The position numbers and the translations under genes are program-made. Positions 35,743 to 46,200 of a DNA stretch of 64,000 nucleotides are shown piece by piece. Below the pieces are notes generated by a model. It searched no databases and was not told the DNA's origin. It saw only the letters and a list, made by a program, of their open reading frames with translations. This DNA comes from Legionella londiniensis (GTDB lineage: Bacteria; Pseudomonadota; Gammaproteobacteria; Legionellales; Legionellaceae), in NCBI RefSeq assembly GCF_001467825.1, contig NZ_LNYK01000026.1, positions 1 through 64,000 of the forward strand. The letters are read 5' to 3'. The number at the start of each line of letters is the position of its first letter. Position 1 is the first letter of the stretch.

Positions 35743-37818
35743 ATGAAAGGCTTTAAAATCAGCATCAGGGTTAGCATCATCACCTTATTCCTGCTCCTTT
35801 TAAGTTTAGTAGGGTTCACAATAATTGCTATAAATTACGTGGCACTTGATAAAATTCTGAGTACCAGCGCACAAAATTTAATTGAAAAGACCACATTATT
35901 GGTAAAAGAACGATTCAACAACTACCTGCATCCATTAAGTCAAGATTTAATCGAGATAAAGAATGCCATTAACCGCGGTATTGTCGATCCGGACAATACC
36001 CGGCAATTTGATCGCTTTCTCTTTGAATCCATACGTTATAATCCTGAAATATTTATGGTTTATTATGGAACAGCTGAAGGCGATTTTTATGGCGTTGACC
36101 GCGAACAAAAAGGGATCATAGGCTTAACCCATGTCATTAATTCAAAATCACCGCCAATTTCTGTGCGGTACGAATTAAACGAACAAGGAGAAAAAATCCA
36201 AAAAAAAATACTAACCCGCCACTATGATCCAAGAGTCCGACCCTGGTATCAAGAAGCAGTAGCTGCTGGAAAACCAATATGGACTGAGATATATCAATTT
36301 TATGTCTTTGAGAAAAGTGACTTTCTTGTTCCAGGAATCACTGCGGCTGCGCCCATTTATGATAAAAATCAAAAACTAAAAGGCGTGATAGCGCTGGATC
36401 TGACTGTAGACGGATTGCAGGAGTTTATCAGGCAATTGGATGTGACTGGGAATACAATGATTTATGTTACAAACAATGAATCCGCTGTTATTGCTTTTCG
36501 CGATCCAAATCACACAGAAGATCTCCGTGGGGAAAAACTGGGTCCTGATGAGATAAAAAAATATAACATCCCTCTTAAAGATCTTCACTTTCAAAACCGC
36601 ATACCCTTGCAAAAATCCTACATGCATAACGATAAAGAATATTTTTTAGCATATCATTCTTTAGAAACCATAAACCCTGAAAGACCCTGGCACATCACCA
36701 TCATTGTTCCTGAACATGATGTCCTGGCTCCGCTTAAGGCACTAAGCATGCGCACTTTTATCCTGACGATTTTGGTCTTGATCATTGGCGCATTCATCGC
36801 TCGCTTTTTATCGCAAAGAATCTCAAAGCCAATCATCCAGTTGGCAAATGATGCTCAAGAAATAACCCGCTTGAATTTAACTCCAAAACCATTGCTGAAT
36901 ACCATCATAAAAGAAATTAGTTATATGGATCAAACTTTGTCCACCCTTAGATCGAGCTTAACGTCCTTCCAACGTTATGTACCGAGTTCTCTGGTCAAAA
37001 AATTGATGAAATCAGGAAAAATTGCGGAAGTTGGCGGGCAAAATCAAATCATTACCATTTTATTTTCCGATATTAAAGATTTCACTCATATGGCTGAATC
37101 CACTCCTCCCGAACAATTAATGACCTACCTGTCTGATTACTTTCAAACCATGACTGACGCTGTAATACAACATGAAGGCACTCTTGATAAATATATAGGC
37201 GATGCAATCATGGCATTGTGGAATGCGCCCACAAAAGATGTAAAACATCCCTATCACGCCTGCCTTGCCGCAAGGGATATGATGCAGCGCGTTGAAAAAC
37301 TGAATCAAAAAAACAGACATCAGGGGATTCCTGAATTTACCATCCGCATCGGCATTCACACGGGCGAGGCAGTTGTTGGTAATGTAGGCTCAGAAGACAG
37401 GCTAAGCTTTACAGCCCTTGGCGATTCAGTGAATTTAGCCAGCCGCCTTGAAGCCATCAACAAAAATTATTCAACCAATATTATTGTCAGCAAGGCCACC
37501 TACCAGGAGGTAGCCGATTTATTTCCTTTCCGCCTACTGGATCAAGTGACAGTACACGGCAAACAGGAAAGTACGGAAATATATGAGTTAGTTACGGCTC
37601 GGAATATTGAAAATCTTGAACAACACAGAAAAGAATTTAAGAAAGCTTTTTCCCTGTATCAAAAGGGGAAATGGGTAGACAGCATTGAAGCATTTGAAAA
37701 ACTCACGCCCGCCTACCCAGGTGATATGCTCCCATCGACTTACATTAAGCGCTTGAAGCTTCTTGCTGAATCCCAACCAACCGATTGGGATGGTATCTGG
37801 CGCGAGAAGAAAAAGTAA
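35743..37818 (+). CDS. Class III adenylate/guanylate cyclase with periplasmic Cache sensor and HAMP
   Basis: A 691-residue inner-membrane protein. TM1 is at about 10-33; a large periplasmic dCache-like domain follows (about 35-335; RHYDPRVRPWYQEA and WTEIYQFYVF are typical). TM2 is at about 340-360, then HAMP, then the cyclase domain (about 415-610). Metal-binding Asp residues are in LFSDIKDFT and YIGDAIMALW; the transition-state Asn/Arg are in GDSVNLASRLEA. A C-terminal TPR-like helical tail follows. Legionella genomes carry several such cyclases making cAMP. ATP versus GTP preference cannot be settled here. Confidence 0.92.
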   Translation: MKGFKISIRVSIITLFLLLLSLVGFTIIAINYVALDKILSTSAQNLIEKTTLLVKERFNNYLHPLSQDLIEIKNAINRGIVDPDNTRQFDRFLFESIRYNPEIFMVYYGTAEGDFYGVDREQKGIIGLTHVINSKSPPISVRYELNEQGEKIQKKILTRHYDPRVRPWYQEAVAAGKPIWTEIYQFYVFEKSDFLVPGITAAAPIYDKNQKLKGVIALDLTVDGLQEFIRQLDVTGNTMIYVTNNESAVIAFRDPNHTEDLRGEKLGPDEIKKYNIPLKDLHFQNRIPLQKSYMHNDKEYFLAYHSLETINPERPWHITIIVPEHDVLAPLKALSMRTFILTILVLIIGAFIARFLSQRISKPIIQLANDAQEITRLNLTPKPLLNTIIKEISYMDQTLSTLRSSLTSFQRYVPSSLVKKLMKSGKIAEVGGQNQIITILFSDIKDFTHMAESTPPEQLMTYLSDYFQTMTDAVIQHEGTLDKYIGDAIMALWNAPTKDVKHPYHACLAARDMMQRVEKLNQKNRHQGIPEFTIRIGIHTGEAVVGNVGSEDRLSFTALGDSVNLASRLEAINKNYSTNIIVSKATYQEVADLFPFRLLDQVTVHGKQESTEIYELVTARNIENLEQHRKEFKKAFSLYQKGKWVDSIEAFEKLTPAYPGDMLPSTYIKRLKLLAESQPTDWDGIWREKKK

Positions 37819-37872
37819 TTAGTAAAAACAGAAAAAAATTGATATTTTAAAAAGTAAAAAAATTTTTCTTTC

Positions 37873-38826
37873 ATGTTTTTTATCTCATCTTTTATCAATA
37901 TCTTAATCTTACTTTTACTGGCGATGCCCGCTTTTGCCGATGATCCCTGGTTTACTGGCCCGCTGATCGCTATTCCTGGAAAAACGATCCCGCCGGGGCA
38001 TTCGTTTCTGGTATTTTTTGCCCCATATACTGCGATTAGCAGCAAATTCAATGAAAAAGGGGAAAGGGTAGCCGCAAGGCACACCCGTACTTTTCAAGCA
38101 AACCCCTTGTATACTTACGGCTTAGCTGAAAATCTGGACGTTCAATTCAGCGTGCCTTATATATTCAAACAAGCTGAAGAAAATCATCGTCGTCATATAG
38201 GCGATGTTTCAGTGTTGCTGGGATATCAGGCACTGAGGCAACAGGATTCATACCTAAAGCCCAATTTACGGATTACCTTGCAGCAAATTTTTCCAACTGG
38301 CAAATTTTTGGCGCTGAGCCCTGCCAATGAAGGAAGCGACGGTACTGGACTTGGCAGCTACCAAACTAACCTCGGATTTAATTTTCAGCATTTGTTACCC
38401 ATAGAAGGAAAACACTTTCTGCGCTCACGATTCAATCTCAATTATTTATATGCACAAAAAGTGAGTATTCGCGGCATAAGCGTCTTTGGCGGCACAGCAA
38501 ACACCCGCGGCCAGATAAAGCCCGGAAATTTGTATTCCATTGATATTTCAACAGAATTCAGCCTGACAAAACACTGGGTTTTGGTAATGGAAAGCTACTA
38601 TTTTTCGCGCGGCTCGGCTCATTTTAAAGGATTCCCGGGTCTTGGTCCTATCGGGAAAGAAATATCGCTGGACCAGGGCAAGGAGTACTCATTAACGTTT
38701 GCACCTGCTATTGAATATAATTTCTCCGCGCAGTATGGCATCATCGCCGGAATCTGGTTTCCTGTAAAAGGAAAAAACAGCCCTGATTTTTTATCCACCA
38801 TTATTGCATTTAATGCCTATTGGTAA
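37873..38826 (+). CDS. Predicted outer-membrane beta-barrel protein
   Basis: A 317-residue exported protein with a signal peptide (cleavage near AFA-DD, residue 23). The rest alternates amphipathic strands with aromatic ends (e.g. LRITLQQIFPTG, YSLTFAPAIEYNFSAQYG) and finishes with an aromatic residue (NAYW), as barrel proteins do. The pattern resembles the MetA-pathway/phenol-degradation outer-membrane family, but no transported substrate can be named. It lies 54 bases after the cyclase on the same strand and could be its operon partner. A perfect 12-bp terminator stem follows. Confidence 0.68.
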   Translation: MFFISSFINILILLLLAMPAFADDPWFTGPLIAIPGKTIPPGHSFLVFFAPYTAISSKFNEKGERVAARHTRTFQANPLYTYGLAENLDVQFSVPYIFKQAEENHRRHIGDVSVLLGYQALRQQDSYLKPNLRITLQQIFPTGKFLALSPANEGSDGTGLGSYQTNLGFNFQHLLPIEGKHFLRSRFNLNYLYAQKVSIRGISVFGGTANTRGQIKPGNLYSIDISTEFSLTKHWVLVMESYYFSRGSAHFKGFPGLGPIGKEISLDQGKEYSLTFAPAIEYNFSAQYGIIAGIWFPVKGKNSPDFLSTIIAFNAYW

Positions 38827-38844
38827 ATGATCAGGGTAAGAAGC

Positions 38845-38880
38845 AGCTGTTGGGCCTGTAGGCCCAACAGCTTTTGATTT
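38845..38880. terminator. Terminator after the beta-barrel gene
   Basis: A perfect twelve-base stem AGCTGTTGGGCC (38845-38856) / GGCCCAACAGCT (38861-38872), loop TGTA, followed by TTTTGATTT. The small lipoprotein gene on the other strand ends at 38879, so it may serve both. Confidence 0.85.
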
Positions 38881-39136
38881 AAATGTGGTAATAGACATAG
38901 GTATTGTTATAGGGTTTTACTCTATATTTTACACCTTCATAAACAAAAACATGACGCGGGTTTTTACGATAAACGACTAAATCGCGATCAGTAACCACTC
39001 TGCCTTCATAAGCATATACTGCCGTATCCCGAATAGCAGCATCTTTATCCATTACATCGGGTTCTGTACGGAAACCACAGCCCACAAGAGTTGATAGCGC
39101 GCTTACAGCAATTATTGATAAAATTAGCTTTTTCAT
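38879..39136 (-). CDS. Small lipoprotein
   Basis: An 85-residue protein with a signal peptide MKKLILSIIAVSAL and lipobox LVGC. The mature part is about 60 residues, charged then Tyr/Val-rich (VYEGVKYRVKPYNNTYVYY). ATG at 39136 is set by a perfect AGGAGG five bases upstream. There is no recognised family and no lysine/aspartate pattern that would clearly decide sorting. It is convergent with the barrel gene and may share its terminator. Confidence 0.78.
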   Translation of the reverse strand: MKKLILSIIAVSALSTLVGCGFRTEPDVMDKDAAIRDTAVYAYEGRVVTDRDLVVYRKNPRHVFVYEGVKYRVKPYNNTYVYYHI

Positions 39137-39301
39137 GTTTCCTCCTGAAAGAATATCCATGTTTTTTTATAGAGCTACAGTTTTTTAATGCAGCAAATAA
39201 ACTATAGTGCATAGTAAAGAAATGTAAATTTTGATAATGAGAGAATATTTGAATTCCTCAATCAGGGTTAATCGATACAAACCGAGCTTTGAGAAGCCAT
39301 T

Positions 39302-40636
39302 TTAATATATCCGGCTGTTTTTTCTTGAAGATTCATCCTCTTGACTGGATTCTGGTTCCTTAAACTGATTTTCTTGATTGGTTACAGTATTAAATAATAC
39401 CTGCTTCAAATTGAAGGATGAGTTTTTCGAAAGCAAATTTTCTTTGATCAAGCCGCCTTCTTTTTTATCCAGGTAGATGGAAAAAAATTTTTGTATTTCC
39501 TCGTAATCATTTTTTTCAATATGGTTTAACTGATATTCTTTTTCAAAGAAAGTTTGAATTTGTTTTATATCATCTGAACATATAGCCAAGGTGAACTGGT
39601 CAAGGGTTTCATTGATCATTTTTTCTGCAGACCCAATGTCTTTCTCTACAAGCATCTCTTTGTGAATACGTTTAGAAAAAATATTTAAAAGACATAGAAA
39701 AACTGTTTTATAAAAATTAAAATTGAAGAAAAACAAAAGCCTTGCCTCAAATCGAGCCCAGAATTGTTGCATATATTTTCCCCAATATTCAGGGTGGTTA
39801 TCATAATTTAAATAATGCAAATAACCTTTCAGGGGGTTTTCTGGCCAATTTTTTATAGCGCAAGTGGCACGCCCATCCATAATGTACTGATAAAAACCGG
39901 TCATTTTGTGTTGGTTTCCCAGGGTAAAATTCAGCAGAAAATAGCTGGGCAAGGGGAAAAAAGGTGTTTTGGGATATAACAATGACCAATCAAATTGGTA
40001 AGGGATATCGCAACCTGAAAGTATGCCGATATGTCCATTACAGGAATTAACGGCATTGACTTCTTTAGACAAATACGACTTGATATCTGAATCTTGCTCC
40101 AGTACATCATTGGCTTGCAAGATGCCTTCATCAATTAAAATCTCAGCGAGATCTTTGATACCCGGCGAATCAAAAGTAATCGCTTTCGCCCCGGAAGCCA
40201 TCCAGCATTTACTTAATTCCGCAAATGCCGCTCCCAACGAATGACCCGTGAACATAAATTGCAATTCAAAATCAGGGTATTTTTTTTCTAATTCCTGGGA
40301 GAGGTTTTGCATAAATGGAATCGCATGATGTTTAAAATCAGCAGGTACGGTTTTGAACAAAAGATAAACATCCGAAATAAGATCAGAAAATTTATCAGTA
40401 CCCCTGTACGCTACGAACACTAAAGCAATTTTTTGACTGAGAGACGGTTTATGGATATAAGCTTCTGCATAACATTGATTGCTTGACGCCACATTAATTT
40501 TTTCTAAGTCAGGCGGTAAATCAGGGGCAAGCTTGTCATGGTAAACAAGCAAGCTTAAGGTCGCGCAAGTTTTTAAAAAATCAAGCCCTTGTTCAGATTG
40601 CGGCTGTTGTTTTTTTTGTAGATTGAAAAACAGCAT
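39302..40636 (-). CDS. Class 3 lipase-like alpha/beta hydrolase, candidate effector
   Basis: A 444-residue protein. The N-terminal ~260 residues carry the lipase class 3 fold pattern: VAYRGTDKFSDLISD (lid and oxyanion region), nucleophile elbow FTGHSLGAAFAEL and KAITFDSPG. The C-terminal ~180 residues are helical and hydrophobic in part (FFFNFNFYKTVFLCLLNIFS), then highly polar (ESSQEDESSRKNSRIY). No signal peptide is seen, and the acidic, Ser/Glu-rich tail resembles type IVB secretion signals. ATG 40636 is chosen for AAGGAA just upstream. Triglyceride versus phospholipid substrate is unknown. Confidence 0.78.
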   Translation of the reverse strand: MLFFNLQKKQQPQSEQGLDFLKTCATLSLLVYHDKLAPDLPPDLEKINVASSNQCYAEAYIHKPSLSQKIALVFVAYRGTDKFSDLISDVYLLFKTVPADFKHHAIPFMQNLSQELEKKYPDFELQFMFTGHSLGAAFAELSKCWMASGAKAITFDSPGIKDLAEILIDEGILQANDVLEQDSDIKSYLSKEVNAVNSCNGHIGILSGCDIPYQFDWSLLYPKTPFFPLPSYFLLNFTLGNQHKMTGFYQYIMDGRATCAIKNWPENPLKGYLHYLNYDNHPEYWGKYMQQFWARFEARLLFFFNFNFYKTVFLCLLNIFSKRIHKEMLVEKDIGSAEKMINETLDQFTLAICSDDIKQIQTFFEKEYQLNHIEKNDYEEIQKFFSIYLDKKEGGLIKENLLSKNSSFNLKQVLFNTVTNQENQFKEPESSQEDESSRKNSRIY

Positions 40637-40774
40637 GGTTTCCTTCCGTTCTGTCCATTTCACCCCAAAAGCTTTGATGCTCCTGAATGCCACTTGCAAT
40701 CAGTGCTTAAGCGGATCTCTTCCAGTTGAAATTTAGATAAGCCTGGATTAGACATATTATCCAGGCCCTGCAAA

Positions 40775-42298
40775 TCATGAATAAATTTTTGGTAACAACT
40801 CCCCTGTAAAAAATTTAGGCCCGGATTTGCTGTAATTAAATGCCACTTTAAAGACAGTCCTGGTATCCTGTGCCCTGCCTATTATCTGCATGCCAATCGG
40901 TATTCCTTGTTTGCTTAATGCAACTGGCACATTAATGACAGGCATCCAATTTAAAATATTAAATGGCATGGTCATTAATACACCCAACTGTGGATGGTAC
41001 TGAGTGCCATCAATTTTGATTTTGTCTTTTGTAAAATCATAATCGGCGGGGATATTGGGCGTGACCAGTGTCGGGGCAATAATCACGTCATACCCTTTTG
41101 CAAACGTTTCATCCACTATCATTTTATACATTAATTTTGCACGTGTTTCCGCTTCCTGACTTTGCTTGCTGCCATATTCCCCTCTGGCAGCCAGTTTAAC
41201 AAAATGTGCCGCATAGGAAGTCATGTTGTCTGTTTGATCAGTGTAGTGTTGAAGCATGCCGCCCATCGGACCGCCTAATGCCATTTTTCGAAATAATTCA
41301 TTAAGCTCTTCATCCGACAAACCAAGATTGAGATCAATTTTATCTATTACAGCACCCTGTTTCTTTAATAAATCAATGGCCTGCTCCATTGCTTCCTGAA
41401 CTTCCCGGGACGGATTTGCAATCCCTAAACCACCAACATAAGCTATTTTCATACCTTGAATGGAAGGATAGGAGAGCGGGAGTTTTTTAGTTGGATGCAC
41501 ATTCAATGAATACTTGGTTGGCCCTGAAATGATATTTTCCATTAAGACAAGATCAGCAAATGTTCGTGCCATAGGGCCTGTTCCCGAGTAATGAGAAAAA
41601 GGCATTTCAGTATGAACTTCCCCAAACGCAGGTTTATAACCATAAAGGCCACACAGAGAAGAAGGGATACGGATAGAACCTCCCATGTCAGACCCGGTTG
41701 CCAAAGTGACATAGCCTGCCGCTAGAGCAGCGCCTGATCCGCCAGAAGAGCCTCCTACCGAGTAGGCCAAATTCCAGGGATTTCTGGTTACCCCCCATGC
41801 TTTGGAATGGGTCGCAAAAGTCAGATAAAACTCGGGAACTGTTGTCTGCATGACTAAAATAGCCCCGGCATCCTTTAACTTCTGGGTTATGGGATCGGCT
41901 TCCTCTTTTACCGGATCATTTTTATGAAGCAATGATCCTTGTGAAACAGGCCAACCCTTATCATAATGCTCGTCTTTTAAGCCGACTGTTATTCCTTCCA
42001 AAGCGCGATAATTGCCCATCCTATAACGGCTCTCGGCTATTTTAGCTTGCTGTAGAGCTGCGCTAAAAAAAGTTTTGGTGGCCGCATTGACTTCTTTATT
42101 TGTTTTATTAAAAAGATTGATTTGCGCATTTAATACATCCACAGGAGAAATGATTCCATTCTTAAAAAGCTCAATCTGGGTACTGGCCGGCATAAATGCT
42201 AATTCTTCCTGAGTGAAGGAAGCAGCTAACGCCACATCAGATTGAGTTAAAAATAACAGCAGCAGCAAATGTAATCTTAGGCTCCTGGAATTTGCCAT
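40775..42298 (-). CDS. Exported amidase (amidase-signature family)
   Basis: A 507-residue enzyme hydrolysing C-N amide bonds. The Ser-cisSer-Lys triad is visible: K108 in GLKDEHYDKG, Ser in VGGSSGGSGA (about 184) and nucleophile S208 in TGSDMGGSIR. A Leu-rich signal peptide (residues 1 to about 27, ending ALAA) places it outside the cytoplasm, unlike GatA, so it is probably an amide- or peptide-scavenging enzyme. ATG 42298 follows GGAGGTGAT. No transporter gene is adjacent. Confidence 0.9.
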   Translation of the reverse strand: MANSRSLRLHLLLLLFLTQSDVALAASFTQEELAFMPASTQIELFKNGIISPVDVLNAQINLFNKTNKEVNAATKTFFSAALQQAKIAESRYRMGNYRALEGITVGLKDEHYDKGWPVSQGSLLHKNDPVKEEADPITQKLKDAGAILVMQTTVPEFYLTFATHSKAWGVTRNPWNLAYSVGGSSGGSGAALAAGYVTLATGSDMGGSIRIPSSLCGLYGYKPAFGEVHTEMPFSHYSGTGPMARTFADLVLMENIISGPTKYSLNVHPTKKLPLSYPSIQGMKIAYVGGLGIANPSREVQEAMEQAIDLLKKQGAVIDKIDLNLGLSDEELNELFRKMALGGPMGGMLQHYTDQTDNMTSYAAHFVKLAARGEYGSKQSQEAETRAKLMYKMIVDETFAKGYDVIIAPTLVTPNIPADYDFTKDKIKIDGTQYHPQLGVLMTMPFNILNWMPVINVPVALSKQGIPIGMQIIGRAQDTRTVFKVAFNYSKSGPKFFTGELLPKIYS

Positions 42299-42503
42299 AT
42301 CACCTCCAATGTGTTTTTTAAATCTGGTTGAAAGGATTATCAACGCTCAGTCCCATTTCCTGATAATAAACTTTTGCTACCTCATTTGCATCAATTTTTA
42401 AAATGAGTCCGTATCATTGCCCTATTTTTGGCAGCAATTATTTTTTGGGACGATTACCGTGTCAGATTAAGTGGAAACTAATTCATATAAATCCCCCTCA
42501 AAG

Positions 42504-43235
42504 TTAAGTCATAAGATATAAATTAGCTGATTTATCGAGATATTGTTTTACCTGCTTCCAGTTGGGAGCAACCTGACTTAATAAACGATAAAACTTATCG
42601 CTGTGATTATGTTCAGAATGGTGGCATAGCTCGTGGAGTATCACATAATCAATACATGCTGTCGGTGCTTTAATGAGATGAGTATTAAGCGTTATTTTTC
42701 CATTAACTGCACAGCTACCCCACCGGGAACGCATCGCTCTTAAATTTATCGTGGGGCGTTCTTTTATCCAAGGGACTGTCAATAGAAGTTGATCCAATCT
42801 TTTGCTAAAAACCCCAAAAGCTTTCTGCTTGTACCAATCTGACAACAATTGGCGTCTATGCCCTATATTCCTTGCTGCAATAATTTGAAGTTGACCGCGT
42901 ACTAATTTGACTTGCGGTTTGGCTTTTGAATCATCAATCACTTTGAGCAAATATTTTTTACCTAGATAGTAATGACTTTCGCCGCTTATATATTGTCGAG
43001 GAGTAATATAATCTTGCTGAGATCTGAATACACGTAATTTGTTATACACCCATTTTGCGCGTTTATTTACAGCCACAATAATTTCGTCATGAGTTGCGGA
43101 TGGAGGTGCAAAAACAATAACCTGACAATCAGGTTTGACTTTAATTGTGATGCGGTGGCTTTCTTGTCTTTTGGGTCGAAGCTCAAAAGGAATTTTATCT
43201 ATCCCAAATGTAATATAGGTTGCATCTGTAGACAT
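42504..43235 (-). CDS. YgjP-like zinc metallopeptidase (M48-like, DUF45)
   Basis: A 243-residue protein with the zinc-binding HELCHHSEHNHSDKFY motif near the C-terminus, and RSRWGSC with NTHLIKAP upstream, both typical of the YgjP/DUF45 family. No signal peptide or TM. It starts 13 bases after hsdR stops, the common position of such genes at the end of type I restriction operons. Whether it cleaves restriction subunits, controlling restriction, or acts elsewhere is not established. Confidence 0.88.
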   Translation of the reverse strand: MSTDATYITFGIDKIPFELRPKRQESHRITIKVKPDCQVIVFAPPSATHDEIIVAVNKRAKWVYNKLRVFRSQQDYITPRQYISGESHYYLGKKYLLKVIDDSKAKPQVKLVRGQLQIIAARNIGHRRQLLSDWYKQKAFGVFSKRLDQLLLTVPWIKERPTINLRAMRSRWGSCAVNGKITLNTHLIKAPTACIDYVILHELCHHSEHNHSDKFYRLLSQVAPNWKQVKQYLDKSANLYLMT

Positions 43236-43248
43236 CGATTATCCTTAA

Positions 43249-46200
43249 TCATATTGAAATTAAACCCACACGAACAATTTGAATAACTTGTTCAATAATG
43301 TTTTTTGCATGTTCCATTCCAAAACCTAATTCTTTACACGCTTTAAAAATAATAGGTAATAATTTTTTCCGAATGTCTGCTTCTGTATTTTGTTGATTCA
43401 AAGAATGTTCCGCAATCGAAATATTAATTAATTCGTCCGCAGTAAAAGCAAGATCAATCCATTTTTTTTGCTCTTCTTCTGTGAGAGTTGCAAAAGAAAC
43501 GGGAAGTTGAAGCTTGAATACGCCATAATAAGCTTGCGCATGGTGATTATCAGAAAAATCCGCTGGAATTTCCTTTAGTTTTCTGTTTAGCACATCATGT
43601 TCAAATTCTTGAAATAGTAAATATTGTTTTAATGGATGTTCAAATAGCTCATCTGCCTCTTTTATGGCTATTTTTAAAAGTTCTGAGAATGTTTCTTGAG
43701 CATAAGGATCATCTCTTAAATCCTGTTCAATCATTTTAGCGATGCGTGTTTTTATGATATCTGTTTCATTTCTTGTTTTTTCTTCATTCCATTCTTCGGG
43801 GCGTTCTTGATGTCCCATTTTGCCAACTTCATATACACCTTCTGGCTCTTTAATTTGCACACCAACAACATGTTTATCCATAAGCTTTTTTACAAGCTCA
43901 GCGTATTTGTCATATATAATGATTTCACCTGCATCGAGTTTTGCAATTTGGCGCAGGCTGGTGAATTGTTTTAATGTTTCTTTATAGTGAGTACGTTGGG
44001 CATCAGTAATACTTTTGTCTTCAAAAAAGCTATCAGACTGTAAAGCAACTTTGAGGCAATTCGCAAATTCACTCAGTGCATCGTAGAAATCCTCTCTAAC
44101 TTTCAGATTTGTATCGACGAGATCGCCATCAACTTCTTGTATTTTGGGGATAAGTACTTGCCTTAGTTGTTCAAAATCCCCTTTGTTTTTAACTTCTTTG
44201 AAGATTTGCCATAATGCATCATAGAGCAGGGGAAGACGTTTATATTCACTAGACATTTGGTGATATAAACCATCTAGATCGGTAATGTCATAACCTTGTT
44301 GTGTTCTGGATGCTAAATCCTGATATTTGGCAATAGTGGTATCAAGCTCTTTAAGGATTCCTCTATAATCAATCAATAATCCAAATTTTTTCTTTTCATG
44401 TAATCGGTTAACACGAGCAATAGCCTGAATTAAATTATGCTCTTTGAGCTGCTTATCAATATAAAGCACCGTATTTCGCGGTTCATCAAAACCGGTAAGC
44501 AGCTTATCAACAACAATAATTATTTTTAAATCCTCATCATTGGCAAAACGCTCTATGACTTGTCGTGTGTACTCACGTTCATCTTGATTACCAACATTAT
44601 CTTTCCACCATTTTGTTACTTCTGGAATTTTAGACTCATCAACTTCCACGTTTCCTTCTCTGGTATCAGGAGGTGACATCACGACAGCTGATTCAAATAA
44701 TCCAACTTCATCTAAATATTTTTTGTAGCGAATAGCGGACAGTTTGCTATCACAAGCAATTTGTCCTTTTAAGCCCTCATCAATATTTTTTACAAAATGG
44801 TGCGCTATATCCAGAGCAACAAGCTCAATTCGATTTTCAGAGCGGTAGATTTCGCCTTTTTTGGCATATTTTTTCTTTAAATCAGCCCTTTGATCCTCAG
44901 AAAGTTCCTCAGTTATTCGTTCAAACCAAGAGTCAATTGCGCGGTCATTGACCATGAGCTCAGGACGTCTTTCTTCGTATAAAAGAGGTGTCACCATTTT
45001 ATCTTCTACTGCACGCTGCATGGTATAAGCGTGGATGATAGACCCAAATTTATTCGTTGTTTTATCTTCTTTAAGCAAAGGCGTACCTGTAAAGGCAATG
45101 AAGGCAGCATTGGGCAAGGCCTGTTTCATGCGAATATAATTTTCCCCGCCTTGTGAGCGGTGGCCTTCGTCCACTAAAACGACAATATCACGACTTAAAT
45201 TCTTGCATTGTGGCAGCTTGGCCGCGGTATTAAATTTTTGAATGAGAGAAAAAATAACACGTTCAGTGCCTTTGCTGATTTGCTCCGCCAGCCGTCTACC
45301 GGATGTGGCTTTTGCATTTGAAAATTCTGTTTTTCCAGAAAATTCACCACCAGAATGAAAGGTATTAGATAATTGTCTTTCCAGATCGACGCGATCAGTG
45401 ACGACAACGATGCGACATTGTTTCAAACTGTCATGCAAAATAAGCGCGCGCGATAAAAAGACCATCGTTAGCGATTTACCAGAACCAGTCGTATGCCATA
45501 TAACGCCACCTTCTCGCCCACCATCAGGGCGAGAACTGTTAATTCGTTCAATCAGCCGTTGGATACCAAAGAACTGTTGATATCGTGCAACGATTTTCCC
45601 GGCTTTCTTGTCAAATAACATGAAATAACGAGTGATATCGAGCAATCGTTGGGGTGATAATAAACCGATAAGCAGTTTATCCTGTCCTGTTACAGCTAAT
45701 TGTCCTTGCGAGATGAGTTTTTCAAACCAAGCTCTATCTATTGCTCGCCGATGGTTAAAAAAGCCGTCTATTTGTTGAGGGGTAAGGGCTAAATTTTTAA
45801 TTTGATTGAATTGATTCTCGTCTATATCTTCATCTCGCCAAGTTGCCCAAAATTTTTTATCTGTGCCCTGTGTTGCATATAAGCCATCAACGCCATTAAT
45901 GGATAATAAAAGCTGGCTATAAGCGAATAACTGAGGGATTTCACTTAAACGCTGGTTACGCAGATGTTGTGATATCCCTTCCTCAATGGTTGGACCTTTC
46001 TTCCCATCAGGACGTTTCGCTTCGATGACCGCGAGTGGTAAGCCATTAACGAAGCAAACGATATCAGGACAACGGGTTTGTGCGCCACCTGCACCTAAAA
46101 CAGAATATTCCTCTGTAAATAAAAAACTATTATTTTTGATATCATGCCAATCAATCAGCGGAATAGTCGGATTTATTTTTTTACCGCCAACAAATTCAGT

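Noticed and set aside
42344..42503. Second attachment site (copy of the tRNA-Pro 3' end) at the left edge of the restriction operon
   Set aside because: No stretch matching the tRNA 3' end was seen in this gap, so island borders are not claimed.
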